Assembly (NCBI GenBank): GCA_023667765.1
Contig: JAMOZS010000017.1
Span: 1 to 47,376 of the forward strand
Source: Roseburia sp.
Lineage (GTDB): Bacteria; Bacillota; Clostridia; Lachnospirales; Lachnospiraceae
Length of the DNA stretch: 47,376 bases
Direction: 5' to 3'
A program made the position numbers and the translations under genes. Shown piece by piece: positions 24,091-32,324 of this stretch. How positions within the stretch are numbered: position 1 is the stretch's first letter; every line of letters starts with the position of its first letter. The notes under the pieces were generated by a model that was given only the letters and a program-made list of their open reading frames with translations, had not been told where the DNA came from and did no database searches.

Positions 24091-24692
24091 TTAAATGTTT
24101 GTAATATCAAAATCCAGCGCTTTTGCAGTTCCCAATAGTCCGATATCTACATAATCCTGCATTTCCAGGACAGATAACAAAGTATCAATGGTCGGTGTGT
24201 CCCACCATCGTCCAACGACGAATAAATCTGAACCACTTCGGATTGGCTATCATTCTCATCACTATGAACTTTGTTTTCAATGAGAATTAGGATGTGCGAG
24301 AGGGTTCCTCCTACATCCAGCATGGCATCGATATAAATATCTGCCCGCCGTTTTGCGGTCAAAATATGCTCCCGGGCGACCCCGCATGAGGCAATGCGGT
24401 AATCTCCGAGCATAAGTGCATCTCGCAGCTTCTCTTGCTCCTTAGAAGGTGATGGGCCTTGGAAGAAAAGCAGTTTGCTGTCAGCGGCCTTCTGCCGCAC
24501 CGTGTCTCGCTTGCAATACTCTTGGTAGGACGGATTTTTGGCAGATAGGTATTCTGCTCCATATTTCATATAAGCGAAACAGACAGTTTCCAGGAAACGC
24601 CGCATTGGGAAGTCTCCCATGCCGTGGCTCTCCCTGGGGGTAAGCTGCCAGCTCAGGAAGCTGCTATGGGCTCCATCATTTTGCTCCTCCAT
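24091..24692 (-). pseudogene. frameshifted PD-(D/E)XK nuclease-family gene
   Basis: The first frame gives about 180 residues. KRRADIYIDAMLD, followed by LILIENKVHSDENDSQ, is the D...(I)ENK core of PD-(D/E)XK nucleases found in phage and defence contexts. Just after this, near 24200-24225, the frame drifts into low-complexity residues and stops at 24147. Another frame across the same point reads GRWWDTPTIDTLLSVLEMQD and then a plausible C-terminus to a TAA at 24091, next to the terminator. One indel is the simplest explanation. The start at 24692 is one base after the stop of the PHP gene, so the two were an operon. If the indel is a sequencing error, the gene is intact. Confidence 0.6.
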
Positions 24693-24693
24693 T

Positions 24694-25536
24694 CTAAAAT
24701 AAAGCACTCAGAATGGTCAATCGCTCTGGATGCATCTCAATATCCTCCGCATTCAAGGTGCCAAGGGCGATGTTTTTGTTTGCTCCGTGATAATCGCTGC
24801 CACCAGAAACCAGCAGATTATGCGCTTGGGCAATCTCAGCAAGCTCTTCACATCGCTTCAGCGGATACTTGGAGTAAAAGCACTCCATCCCCGCCAACCC
24901 GTATTCGATGAGCTCGTCCAGCATGGTCTCAAACTGCTTCCGGCCAACCTCAGGTTCACCTTCGCCTCCAAGGGGATGCGCCCAGACCGGGATGCCTCCG
25001 GCCGCAACGATGGCCTGGACGGCTGTTTTTGCCGGGATGCGGCTGGAGCCGGTGTGGCAAAGGTTGAGGACATTGTTGATAGCGTCTTCTTTTGTGCGGG
25101 CGTACCCATACTCCACCATAAGATTTCCCAGATGAGGTTTCCCAACGCCCGGTATTCGATGCAGTCGTTCCAGCTCTTCATGTGGGAATTGGATGCCTCG
25201 TTCTTGGAGAAAAGCAAGCCGCTTGTCCAGCTTCGCATGCCTGCGAGCAGCGCCTTCCTCCAATGCGGCTTGGAATACAGGATGGGCAGCGTTGTAGCTG
25301 TAACCGAGAATATGGCATTTGCCAGAAGGCATCCAGCAGGAAAACTCGATGCCAGGGATAAAGGTGAGGTCACCCGGGATTTGGTGTAGTATCTGCGCCA
25401 CACCCCTGATAGTGTCATGGTCGGTGAGAGCAAAGGTGTGAATACCTTTAGCCCTCATCTGTTCCGCAAGTTGGATGGGAGTATCGGTGCCGTCCGATGT
25501 GGCAGAGTGCATATGGAGGTCGACACAGCTTGGCAT
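24694..25536 (-). CDS. PHP-domain phosphoesterase
   Basis: Encodes 280 residues, the usual length of YciV/TrpH-like PHP proteins. Metal-binding motifs are complete: DLHMHSATSDG (6-16), LTDHDT (37-42), GIEFSC (about 62-67), H in HRIPGVGKPH, VWAHPLGG and SGGSDYHG. Relatives remove the 3' phosphate from 3',5'-nucleoside bisphosphates or trim RNA 5' ends. The start has AAGGAG nine bases upstream. A promoter lies about 175 bases upstream, with a stem-loop in the leader. The gene is coupled to the broken nuclease gene downstream. Confidence 0.88.
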   Translation of the reverse strand: MPSCVDLHMHSATSDGTDTPIQLAEQMRAKGIHTFALTDHDTIRGVAQILHQIPGDLTFIPGIEFSCWMPSGKCHILGYSYNAAHPVFQAALEEGAARRHAKLDKRLAFLQERGIQFPHEELERLHRIPGVGKPHLGNLMVEYGYARTKEDAINNVLNLCHTGSSRIPAKTAVQAIVAAGGIPVWAHPLGGEGEPEVGRKQFETMLDELIEYGLAGMECFYSKYPLKRCEELAEIAQAHNLLVSGGSDYHGANKNIALGTLNAEDIEMHPERLTILSALF

Positions 25537-25566
25537 AGGTTACGGCTCCTTTGCTATGTTATGGAA

Positions 25567-25589
25567 TGACTATCAGTTTGAGTGATAGT
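25567..25589 (-). promoter_or_regulatory. inverted repeat in the leader of the PHP gene
   Basis: GACTATCA and TGATAGTC around GTTTGAG, 31 bases before the start codon. It could be an RNA hairpin or a binding site that controls the PHP operon. Confidence 0.45.
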
Positions 25590-25708
25590 CAAAGTAGTAT
25601 TTAAGTGCCGCCGCAATTGACGTGATTTGTTTCGGTAAACGCATTTAAAACGAGAAATATCCGGAACTTCGTAAATTCGGTCGGGCTACCATGGCTTTAT
25701 CAATTGTG

Positions 25709-25736
25709 AGTATATCACACTGACACTATTTTGCAA
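25709..25736 (-). promoter_or_regulatory. promoter of the PHP operon
   Basis: On the minus strand, TTGCAA (25736-25731), a 16-bp spacer, TATACT (25714-25709). Confidence 0.6.
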
Positions 25737-25839
25737 GGATAACGCAGGTGGCAAGATGCATATCGACATGGCCTTCCCTTGCCTGCAAAATTCAAGGTAT
25801 CGTCTTAGCGCCGATTAAATGCCTGAATTGCGATAAAAA

Positions 25840-25866
25840 GATACCCTGCGTTTAACGCAGGGTATC
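25840..25866. terminator. terminator-like hairpin
   Basis: A perfect 11-bp stem (GATACCCTGCG and CGCAGGGTATC) with loop TTTAA. Five of the six bases just before it are A, so a minus-strand transcript would end in a T-rich tail. Confidence 0.6.
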
Positions 25867-25904
25867 TCCAGAAATCCAAATGAGAAGGTCTCAACAGCAG
25901 CAGC

Positions 25905-26100
25905 AAGGGTGTGCGTCCAATGCACACCCTTGGCAACGAACAGGAAATGTCTTCAAGTGCTGGTTCCTATCATTCGATGGTAACGATAGGGGCGGTGTTA
26001 AACACCGCCCCCTGGCGGTGAACAGGAAAATGTCCATCGTCAATGAACCGGGACCCTATACCCTGGTGTTAGGCAGCCGCAAACCAGCAGTTATAAAGTG
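25905..26100 (+). ncRNA. candidate structured RNA with repeated hairpin units
   Basis: Two related units follow each other. The first is a hairpin (AAGGGTGTGC/GCACACCCTT, 25905-25931) followed by GGCAACGAACAGGAAATGTC. The second is a GC-rich hairpin (GGGGCGGTGTT/AACACCGCCCC, 25989-26011) followed by GGCGGTGAACAGGAAAATGTC. Between them, CCTATC and GATAGG can pair across ATTCGATGGTAAC. The repeated GAACAGGAAA(A)TGTC after a stem is hard to explain as protein. A 73-codon frame spans it but lacks a ribosome site. An orphan IscB/IsrB-type (HEARO, omega) RNA is one option; I cannot confirm it by eye. Confidence 0.35.
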
Positions 26101-26232
26101 ATGAAGGTGGAGAGCAAGGAAGACCCAGCCCTTCAGATGCTCATTTCTATGCTGGACGACCTGGGTGCTGTCACTGGCCATAAAAGGGCATCTGATGAAC
26201 TGATTCAGGCCGTTAAGCATATTGACGACTGA
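26101..26232 (+). CDS. possible 43-residue protein
   Basis: A short frame, MKVESKEDPALQMLISMLDD and onward to KHIDD, with a natural amphipathic, acidic composition. Its ATG overlaps the TGA of a 23-codon frame (26030-26101) in a TGATG arrangement, so translational coupling is possible. There is no strong ribosome site of its own. It lies directly after the candidate structured RNA. It could equally be chance. Confidence 0.3.
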   Translation: MKVESKEDPALQMLISMLDDLGAVTGHKRASDELIQAVKHIDD

Positions 26233-26245
26233 TGCGCTCCCTTAA

Positions 26246-26635
26246 TTATTGGGTGACCAAGCCTCTAATAAACTCAAGGGTGGTGCGTTGGTCGGCTTCG
26301 GATAACTCGGCCATCAAGCTGGCTGCCTGCATCACGATTTCTGGGATTTTCGGGTGGGCGCTTTCCTCGGGGGCGGGGGCGGAGAAGGCTGGCCGGATAG
26401 GTACTTTGATGCCTGTGGCTTTTTCCTGCTGGCGCTCCCAAGTGACACGGGCCACTTCCTCCACAAAATAGCGGTCTTTTGCATCGGCGCTGTAATAACG
26501 CACGCCGAATTGTTTACACACCTCCAAAAGCAGCTCGGTGAAGGCCCGGTCTTCCTCGCTCATTGGTTTGACGTAGCCCCCGGCTTTGGCAGCGAGAAGG
26601 TCGAGCTCATAGTCTTTATCTAACTCTGTATTCAT
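26246..26635 (-). CDS. hypothetical protein downstream of vapBC
   Basis: Encodes 129 residues, acidic and mostly helical, unrecognised. The first 65 residues read as two or three helices (FTELLLEVCKQFGVRYYSAD). A Pro-rich linker and a final helix pair follow (VMQAASLMAELSEADQRTTL). A GGGAGA site precedes the ATG. It lies 82 bases after vapC on the same strand, with a small hairpin between (26680-26704). It may be a third gene of the toxin-antitoxin unit or a cargo regulator. Confidence 0.6.
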   Translation of the reverse strand: MNTELDKDYELDLLAAKAGGYVKPMSEEDRAFTELLLEVCKQFGVRYYSADAKDRYFVEEVARVTWERQQEKATGIKVPIRPAFSAPAPEESAHPKIPEIVMQAASLMAELSEADQRTTLEFIRGLVTQ

Positions 26636-26679
26636 GACATATTCTCCCTAATTTGAGCTGATTTTTAATACTGACGGGG

Positions 26680-26704
26680 GTTCCATCCGTTTAACGGATA
26701 GAAC
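26680..26704. other. small hairpin after vapC
   Basis: GTTC-c-ATCCG, loop TTTAA, CGGAT-a-GAAC. It could slow or end transcription leaving vapC; no U-tract follows. Confidence 0.4.
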
Positions 26705-26717
26705 TTATAAATGCAAC

Positions 26718-27119
26718 TCACGCAACCCAATTTTCAACACTTAACCCAGGCACTCGAATGAATTCCCTCTCATTATTCGTGACCAGCACCAGCCCAGCCG
26801 CCTTAGCGTGGGCGGCAATGAGGGTGTCGAGGGGGCCAATGGGGGTGCCCTGTTTCTCCAGGAGCGCCCGAATCCGCCCATATTCCGCCGATGCTTGGTC
26901 ATCATACGGCAGCACGTCCAGGGTGAGGAGCAGTTGCATGATGGCCGTCAGGTTCCGTTCCGGGTTGGCGCTCTTCGCTGCTCCATACTGGAGCTCTGAT
27001 AGGGTGATGGCGGAGATGCACAAACCGCTCTCGCGGTTATCTTTCATCCTTAACAGCACCTGCTCCGGCTTGTTTTTTATGGCGTAGATGCAGATATTGG
27101 TGTCCAGCATGTATTTCAT
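26718..27119 (-). CDS. vapC: VapC toxin, PIN-domain ribonuclease
   Basis: Encodes 133 residues, standard for VapC. The acidic catalytic set is visible: D6 in MLDTN, E42 in SELQYG, D98 in GPLDTLIAAHA, plus N115 in LVTNNEREF. PIN toxins cut tRNA or rRNA when released from the antitoxin. The start overlaps the end of the antitoxin gene by four bases, the usual coupled layout. The protein looks full length and active. Confidence 0.92.
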   Translation of the reverse strand: MKYMLDTNICIYAIKNKPEQVLLRMKDNRESGLCISAITLSELQYGAAKSANPERNLTAIMQLLLTLDVLPYDDQASAEYGRIRALLEKQGTPIGPLDTLIAAHAKAAGLVLVTNNEREFIRVPGLSVENWVA

Positions 27120-27346
27120 AGAGTTTCCCTCTCTGGCTGCTCACCCTGATTCCGGCCATCGGCAAAGAAGTCATCGGTGAAGCCGTTGATGCCCTCCATA
27201 AATGCCGCCCAGGCGGAATCCTTTGGTGTTAGCATCACCACATCACCCACGCGCTGCACCAACACCTCACTGGTGTCGAAGCGGAATTTCTTCGGCAGCC
27301 GAACTGCTTGGCTCCTTCCGGTTTCAAAAATCTTAGCTACTTCCAT
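27116..27346 (-). CDS. vapB: VapB antitoxin
   Basis: Encodes 76 residues. The N-terminal FETGRSQAVRLPKKFRF is the typical VapB/AbrB-type swapped-hairpin DNA-binding motif. The C-terminal part (EGINGFTDDFFADGRNQGEQ) should wrap around the toxin. The ATG follows AGGAGGCGAG. A fully consensus promoter and two direct repeats stand just upstream, consistent with autorepression by the VapBC complex. Confidence 0.92.
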   Translation of the reverse strand: MEVAKIFETGRSQAVRLPKKFRFDTSEVLVQRVGDVVMLTPKDSAWAAFMEGINGFTDDFFADGRNQGEQPERETL

Positions 27347-27368
27347 TGTGCTCGCCTCCTATAAGCGG

Positions 27369-27388
27369 TATGTATCATGATATGTATC
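27369..27388 (-). promoter_or_regulatory. candidate VapBC operator
   Basis: Two TATGTATC direct repeats (27369-27376, 27381-27388) 12 bp apart, with the palindrome TATCATGATA between and across them. They lie just downstream of the vapB promoter, where the toxin-antitoxin complex usually binds. Confidence 0.6.
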
Positions 27389-27398
27389 TCCTGTCTCC

Positions 27399-27427
27399 AT
27401 TATACGTGTTCGTTGGTTATGTGTCAA
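27399..27427 (-). promoter_or_regulatory. consensus promoter of vapBC
   Basis: On the minus strand, TTGACA (27427-27422), a 17-bp spacer, TATAAT (27404-27399): a perfect match in all twelve positions. Confidence 0.85.
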
Positions 27428-27433
27428 GAGGGA

Positions 27434-27454
27434 GCCCTCGTTTCAATCGAGGGC
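27434..27454. terminator. hairpin upstream of the vapBC promoter
   Basis: GCCCTCG and CGAGGGC around TTTCAAT. It may insulate vapBC from the 69-residue gene upstream. Confidence 0.5.
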
Positions 27455-27535
27455 TTGAATGGGGCAATAGTGGACGGGCGCAAAAGGCCGCAGCCGTTCC
27501 GCCTGCAAGAGGTGGCTTCGCAAGACAAACCCCGC

Positions 27536-27745
27536 CTACCGTTCGGGCGGCAGGCGGGGAGGTGGATAATTTCCCGTGGAATCGTATTGGCGTATGAAAT
27601 CTTCCAGGTGGTGGATTTCGGACATCAACAACGGGATACCGATGGTGGAGATGATGGACCCTGGCGGGGCCATTTCTTGGAGCGAACGCAGGGTGCGATA
27701 GTAGGAGGCAAGAGCTTGTTGGGCGATGATAAGAGGAGTGCTCAT
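27536..27745 (-). CDS. small hypothetical protein
   Basis: Encodes 69 residues. The first 50 form helices (AQQALASYYRTLRSLQEMAP, LLMSEIHHLEDFIRQYDSTG), and the tail is Pro-rich (YPPPRLPPER). No family is recognised. The ATG follows AAAGGTGGG. A GC-rich inverted repeat (27530-27537 with 27552-27559) covers the last codons and could end transcription. A promoter with a 17-bp spacer stands about 115 bases upstream, so the transcript has a long leader. Confidence 0.55.
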   Translation of the reverse strand: MSTPLIIAQQALASYYRTLRSLQEMAPPGSIISTIGIPLLMSEIHHLEDFIRQYDSTGNYPPPRLPPER

Positions 27746-27859
27746 TGCAAACCCACCTTTCAGGCCGCTACAGCTCAGGCAAAGGAGCGCTTCCGGTGGC
27801 TTTGACACGTCCATGGCATACATGGAGGCCGTTTAAATTGGTGTTTTTCCTCTAAGTCA

Positions 27860-27888
27860 ATAATACCATAAATTGGGATGGCGGTCAA
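27860..27888 (-). promoter_or_regulatory. promoter of the 69-residue gene
   Basis: On the minus strand, TTGACC (27888-27883), a 17-bp spacer, TATTAT (27865-27860). A 7-bp hairpin (27899-27905 with 27915-27921) lies just upstream. Confidence 0.6.
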
Positions 27889-27964
27889 TGTTAATTCACG
27901 CCCTAAGTTCAACATAGGGCGTCCATAATATCGAAACGCATCATATGATTGTGGAACTGCCCAA

Positions 27965-28163
27965 AAGTTGTGTTGCGCTGGATGCGCACAATGTATTGAG
28001 TCTCCAGGCCAACACAGACTGACGTTCGTTACGTCTGTCTGTGGAGATGACCTCCAATATTTTGAGGTATGTTGACTAACCACGATTACTATTGTACTGT
28101 GACGAGAAATTTTTCAATGCGTAATTTTAAGAGCAGGCCAGCACATGGCTTGCTCTTTTTTTG
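27965..28163 (+). ncRNA. candidate small RNA ending in an intrinsic terminator
   Basis: This gene-free stretch contains a series of hairpins: around 27972-27990 (GCGC/GCGC), 28013-28043 (12 bp, one mismatch), and 28050-28068 (ACCTC/GAGGT). Then comes a textbook terminator, 28129-28139 with 28147-28157 (one G-T pair), followed by TTTTTTT. No plus-strand gene lies upstream that needs this terminator, which suggests that a non-coding transcript ends here. No clear promoter was found. The rest of the gap 27746-28607 shows no supportable gene. Confidence 0.4.
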
Positions 28164-28607
28164 GGGAATAAGGTCCTATCGTATAAAGTGTCTCCTTATA
28201 TTTTTGGTATTTACGGGCTATCATCAGCAGATACCTTGCTCTAAGTTCGTCGGCAGCTCTACGCTTGATAAGGCCCAGGTGTTCTGCAATGTCCTTGTTC
28301 CAAACCGTCCTTTTGACAGTTTGGAGTTTTGAGAGCGGAACATTGGCGCTTTTGTGTGCCGCAAATTTAACTATGATAGAAGTCTCTATAGACATCAAAA
28401 AGTTATTGAAGTCGGGAGTGACATTAAAAAAATAGAAAAATTTAAGCGAAAAAATTCAAAAAGTTTTCAAATCTTTTGATATTTTTGGGCGATTTTTCAT
28501 TATTAACAGATGAGCGCAATGATTCTGCCCGTTCGAGAATTTTGCGACATGATTGAGGAGCCAATACGCGGCTCAAATTGAAGCATGATTTAAGGAGTTG
28601 GACACTT

Positions 28608-30632
28608 ATGAGTACATCAGCAAAAAAATCATTCGCTACGGACTTTGTCAATTTGCTTGTAGCGGAAATACCAGAGAAGGAGCAGCTGTTTCTCATCCAA
28701 ATAAACAGCGAATCACAGATTACGCGGCAAGTGGCCTTGCAGCCCAAAGGACTACAGTCATATTTTCATCGCAATTTGCTTGATGCTAAAACTGATTACT
28801 TTGTTACCCCAGCCACTTACAACGGCGAAGAGGGGCGCACAGCAAAAAACATCAATGCACTGTATGCCATAGTCGTGGACGTCGATTGCAGCGAAGACAA
28901 TTTGAATCACAGCGACGGTCGTAAAGTTACACCTGGCCAACTGATGACAATGGTTAGCGGCAAAGATATGTCGGAAGCAATACTGAATCCCAACGCTGTG
29001 GTCAATACCGGTAGAGGTGTTCAGATATGGTGGATGATTCGACGTATGGAAGGCTCAGCTGAAAATCAGCAGCTTTGGCTGGAAGCAGCCAAACATATCA
29101 TAAATCAGGTTGAGGCGTTTGTTAGCCGTCTATATATGAACTGTAAGCCTGAGCTCGGTGGATTTCGTGTTGATTACGAAGCCAGCGAAAGGTTAAACGG
29201 ATGTTTCAGACTTCCTGGCACATTTAATCCCAAAACAGGGACTGAGGTTGAAGCGGCAATTTTTCATAAGAGACTGCACGTAATTGAAGACTTTTGGTTC
29301 GGGAAGGAGGTTTTGCATGGTAGCGTACAGGTTCCCAAAAATTCTCCAACATATATACCCGAGGAAATTATAATCCCGTGGTCTCAGGATATGCTAAAGA
29401 AATTGGAGGATTTAAGAGGACACCGCAACGCGACACCTGGTAATGAATTACGGAGCGAATTTTGCTGTATTTATTTGAGCTTACTCAAAAATCTGCCGTA
29501 CACAGATGATGAAATTGATGCAGCCATAAATAGGTTTAATGATGGGTTTAAGGAGCCATTAACACCCTCGGAATTGAAAAATGCATTAGCTTCGGCGAGG
29601 AAGAAAGGCTACAAATATTCGACGCAGGCAATTATCAAGCATCTGCATATTTTGCCGGAAGAACTGAAAGTGCTGGGGATAAAAAGTGTACGAAAGAATG
29701 TCTCTGCAGCACGTCGAAATCAAGACTTTATCCAGCGGTTTAAAGAAGGTTCTTCTATTCAAGATATAGCAACAGAAACCGGATACAGTTGGCATACGGT
29801 GCAACGGGTGGTAAATGAGTGTGAATTGCCGAAGCGAAAAGAAAAGGTAATTGAATTATTTAAAAATGATGTACCAGTAGCTGATATTGCTGCACAAACC
29901 AATTATACCAGGCGACACGTAAACAGGATTATCAACGAGTACAAAAAAGAACAGGAGGTTGAGCCATCGAGCAGACAGGACATTTTCGTCGATTCCTATA
30001 ATAATGTAGCTAATGCTGAAGACAGTAGAATTATACCTATCTCCCTTGAAGGGGTAGAACAAACTCATTGCCTTGAGGACGACATTGGAAAGGACATTTT
30101 CGTCAAATCCCTAAATAATGTAGCAGAACTTGAAAGCAATACAGTTTTACTTTCTTGCCCTGAAGAGGAAGCCAAAATTCGTAGTCTTGAGGATAGAGAT
30201 AAACAAAATACCTATGCTGATGCATATTATTCCAAAAACAATGATGCTTTACTTTCTGCCTTAAGCGATGAAGGAATCGTCAATGGTCACAAGGGTGTAG
30301 AGGTGAAAGGCCCTATACATGATGGTGTCTCTGAAGGCGAAACGCATAGACCTTTTTCCCCTGATAAGGATGACGACATATGCAGCACAAAATACGCAGC
30401 CTTTGAACGCGCAAAGATGCCATTATCGCCAGCTCTAATTTTAATGCGGGATAAGCTGAAAAAAAGATATGGAACTGGTCTAAGCGAAGAAGAATTTGAT
30501 AAACATTTTACATTGTTATGTGAAAAAATATGTCTTAGCGGTGAACCCAAAAAAGAAGATATCGAAGCCGAATTTTCAGCGCATCCGTCAAAAGAACTTG
30601 ACGAAATGTACTTATATTTACTCGGATTATGA
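28608..30632 (+). CDS. primase-like replication protein with HTH repeats
   Basis: Encodes 674 residues. Residues 60-215 look like an archaeo-eukaryotic-type primase of mobile elements: catalytic D91-V-D93 in YAIVVDVDC, then NTGRGVQIWW (133-142) and FRLPGTFNPKTG (200-211). Residues 297-335 (YTDDEIDAAINRFNDGFKEP, then LTPSEL) resemble the PriCT domain that follows such primases. Two HTH repeats lie at 370-404 and 411-445. Residues 457-532 hold two imperfect ~37-residue repeats, each starting DIFV, that look disordered. The start at 28608 follows AAGGAG. It is four bases from overlapping the helicase gene, so both make one replication module. It may initiate replication of a plasmid-like or integrative element. 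Confidence 0.75.
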   Translation: MSTSAKKSFATDFVNLLVAEIPEKEQLFLIQINSESQITRQVALQPKGLQSYFHRNLLDAKTDYFVTPATYNGEEGRTAKNINALYAIVVDVDCSEDNLNHSDGRKVTPGQLMTMVSGKDMSEAILNPNAVVNTGRGVQIWWMIRRMEGSAENQQLWLEAAKHIINQVEAFVSRLYMNCKPELGGFRVDYEASERLNGCFRLPGTFNPKTGTEVEAAIFHKRLHVIEDFWFGKEVLHGSVQVPKNSPTYIPEEIIIPWSQDMLKKLEDLRGHRNATPGNELRSEFCCIYLSLLKNLPYTDDEIDAAINRFNDGFKEPLTPSELKNALASARKKGYKYSTQAIIKHLHILPEELKVLGIKSVRKNVSAARRNQDFIQRFKEGSSIQDIATETGYSWHTVQRVVNECELPKRKEKVIELFKNDVPVADIAAQTNYTRRHVNRIINEYKKEQEVEPSSRQDIFVDSYNNVANAEDSRIIPISLEGVEQTHCLEDDIGKDIFVKSLNNVAELESNTVLLSCPEEEAKIRSLEDRDKQNTYADAYYSKNNDALLSALSDEGIVNGHKGVEVKGPIHDGVSEGETHRPFSPDKDDDICSTKYAAFERAKMPLSPALILMRDKLKKRYGTGLSEEEFDKHFTLLCEKICLSGEPKKEDIEAEFSAHPSKELDEMYLYLLGL

Positions 30633-30646
30633 AAGGAAAAGTTATT

Positions 30647-32323
30647 ATGAATCCCTTTAATGAGGAAAAAAATCCAAAGCCCCGCAAAGAGGAATTTGCG
30701 CAACCCGAGTCGGCAGGGAACGAAAACCTTGTGCCAGAAGAATCAGATTTAGACGAGCCGGTAGACGGTATAATCCTAAAATATTTAAAGAAATATCGGC
30801 AAAGTACAGGAAGCACATGTATAGAAAAGCAGCATCTGTGTCAGGATGTGCTAAACGAAATATGTGATTCTGGAAGTGTAACAAACCCCAGTATAGATAT
30901 GGTGAACAGCACACTTAGCGAGTTGGTGCTGCGTGAAAGCATCAAAGCATTCGAAATAGGCGGTGAAGAATACTGCTACACTGCTGGTGACTACTATAAC
31001 GAATCCACGCTAATTGAGCAGCTAAAAAGATGCATGATGGCAACAAATACTATAAATCCCACTGATAATGAGGTAGCGGCAGCGCTTGAGGCAGTGCTAA
31101 AAGAAGACTGTATCTCCATGCCTGACGAACAGATTAGAGCAGTAAAGCTCGTTATATGTTCAAATGTATCTATTGTTACAGGGGGCCCTGGTTGTGGGAA
31201 GACCTTTTTAACGAAAGTCATTATTAAGACAATCCAAAAGTTAATGCCAAATGCGAAAATTCGTTTAGCGGCGACAACGGCAAAAGCAGCCCAAAGGCTT
31301 GAAGCGGCCACAGGGATGTTTGCAGAGACAGTCCATAGCATGGTTGATTATAGAAAAATGCGAAATTATAGGGTCATTCCAGATTCCATTTCAGCCGATT
31401 TGGTGGTTGTAGATGAGGTGTCTATGCTGACACTTTACATAGCACAAAGACTATTCAAAATGATTACACCTCAAACAAAGGTCATTTTGGTGGGGGACCC
31501 AAATCAACTGCCGAGTATTGAACCAGGGGATGTTCTTAGCGATTTGTTGAATAGTGGAACGGTAAAAGTGGCAAATCTGTGCACCTGTCATAGACAAATT
31601 TCGACATCAAGAGAGATAGCTTCGCTTGCTAATGCGGTTAAGACAATGCAAAAAATTGCAATATTTCCGTTTCCGCTTAGGAGCACCCTTGATTGTCCTG
31701 TTCACTATGTTCAGGAATTTTTTGTTGGAAAGGTCCATAACGAAGTTATAAATACTGTAAAGAACCTGCACGATGATTTAGGATATTCCTATGATGATAT
31801 TCAGGTCATTTCGCCAACAAATACTGGCTATTTTGGAACTGATGCCTTGAATATAGACTTAAGTAATTTAGTAAACCCTCGTCGAAACAATAAAGCTGAA
31901 TTTTGGCCGGGAGACCGTGTTGTGTGCAATCGGAATATCCTTGACAAAGACAATCGAGCGAAGAAAACTGTTGTTAACGGAGAAGTAGGCGAGGTTGTTT
32001 CCGTATCTGGTAAAGATATAGAAGTTCAGTTTGGTGATAAAAGAATGACATTGACTGCCAGTAGACTTACACTTGCCTATGCAGTTACGGTACACAAGGC
32101 ACAAGGGAGCGAGTACAAGGTCGTAGTGCTGGCCTTGCATCAGGGCATGGGGGCAGTGCTGAGCCGTTCACTACTGTATACGGCCCTGACGAGAGCAAAA
32201 GAAAAAATAGTTGTCGTTGGTACAGTTGATGCGGTAATGAAAGCGATAACAGACAATCGGGATGGTGAGCGAGTTACGCTGCTTTCGCAAAGGTTGAAAA
32301 ATGAGTTAAAAAGTATTGCTTAA
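30647..32323 (+). CDS. RecD-like superfamily 1B helicase
   Basis: Encodes 558 residues. Motif I is GGPGCGKT (179-186), Ia is AATTAKAAQRL, II is VVVDEVSM (253-260), III is VGDPNQLPS (282-290), and motifs V/VI are YAVTVHKAQGSEY and LLYTALTRAKEKI. The N-terminal 120 residues are charged and include a winged-helix-like part, shorter than in RecD2. RecD-type helicases move 5' to 3'. The gene is coupled to the primase gene, so a primase-helicase pair for element replication is likely. The start at 30647 follows AAGGAAAAG; an ATG at 30629 overlaps the primase stop. Confidence 0.88.
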   Translation: MNPFNEEKNPKPRKEEFAQPESAGNENLVPEESDLDEPVDGIILKYLKKYRQSTGSTCIEKQHLCQDVLNEICDSGSVTNPSIDMVNSTLSELVLRESIKAFEIGGEEYCYTAGDYYNESTLIEQLKRCMMATNTINPTDNEVAAALEAVLKEDCISMPDEQIRAVKLVICSNVSIVTGGPGCGKTFLTKVIIKTIQKLMPNAKIRLAATTAKAAQRLEAATGMFAETVHSMVDYRKMRNYRVIPDSISADLVVVDEVSMLTLYIAQRLFKMITPQTKVILVGDPNQLPSIEPGDVLSDLLNSGTVKVANLCTCHRQISTSREIASLANAVKTMQKIAIFPFPLRSTLDCPVHYVQEFFVGKVHNEVINTVKNLHDDLGYSYDDIQVISPTNTGYFGTDALNIDLSNLVNPRRNNKAEFWPGDRVVCNRNILDKDNRAKKTVVNGEVGEVVSVSGKDIEVQFGDKRMTLTASRLTLAYAVTVHKAQGSEYKVVVLALHQGMGAVLSRSLLYTALTRAKEKIVVVGTVDAVMKAITDNRDGERVTLLSQRLKNELKSIA

Positions 32324-32324
32324 C

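Noticed and set aside
25700-25736. lac-operator-like inverted repeat (TTGTGAGTATATCACA)
   Set aside because: It overlaps the -10 box of the PHP promoter and is only a short partial dyad; no LacI-type gene is near.
25880-26101. 73-codon plus-strand frame
   Set aside because: Spans two strong hairpins and repeated non-coding-looking motifs without a ribosome site; a structured RNA explains it better.
28114-28398. 94-codon minus-strand frame, basic composition
   Set aside because: No ribosome site, and its last codons are made of the arms of the plus-strand terminator. Kept out as probably spurious.
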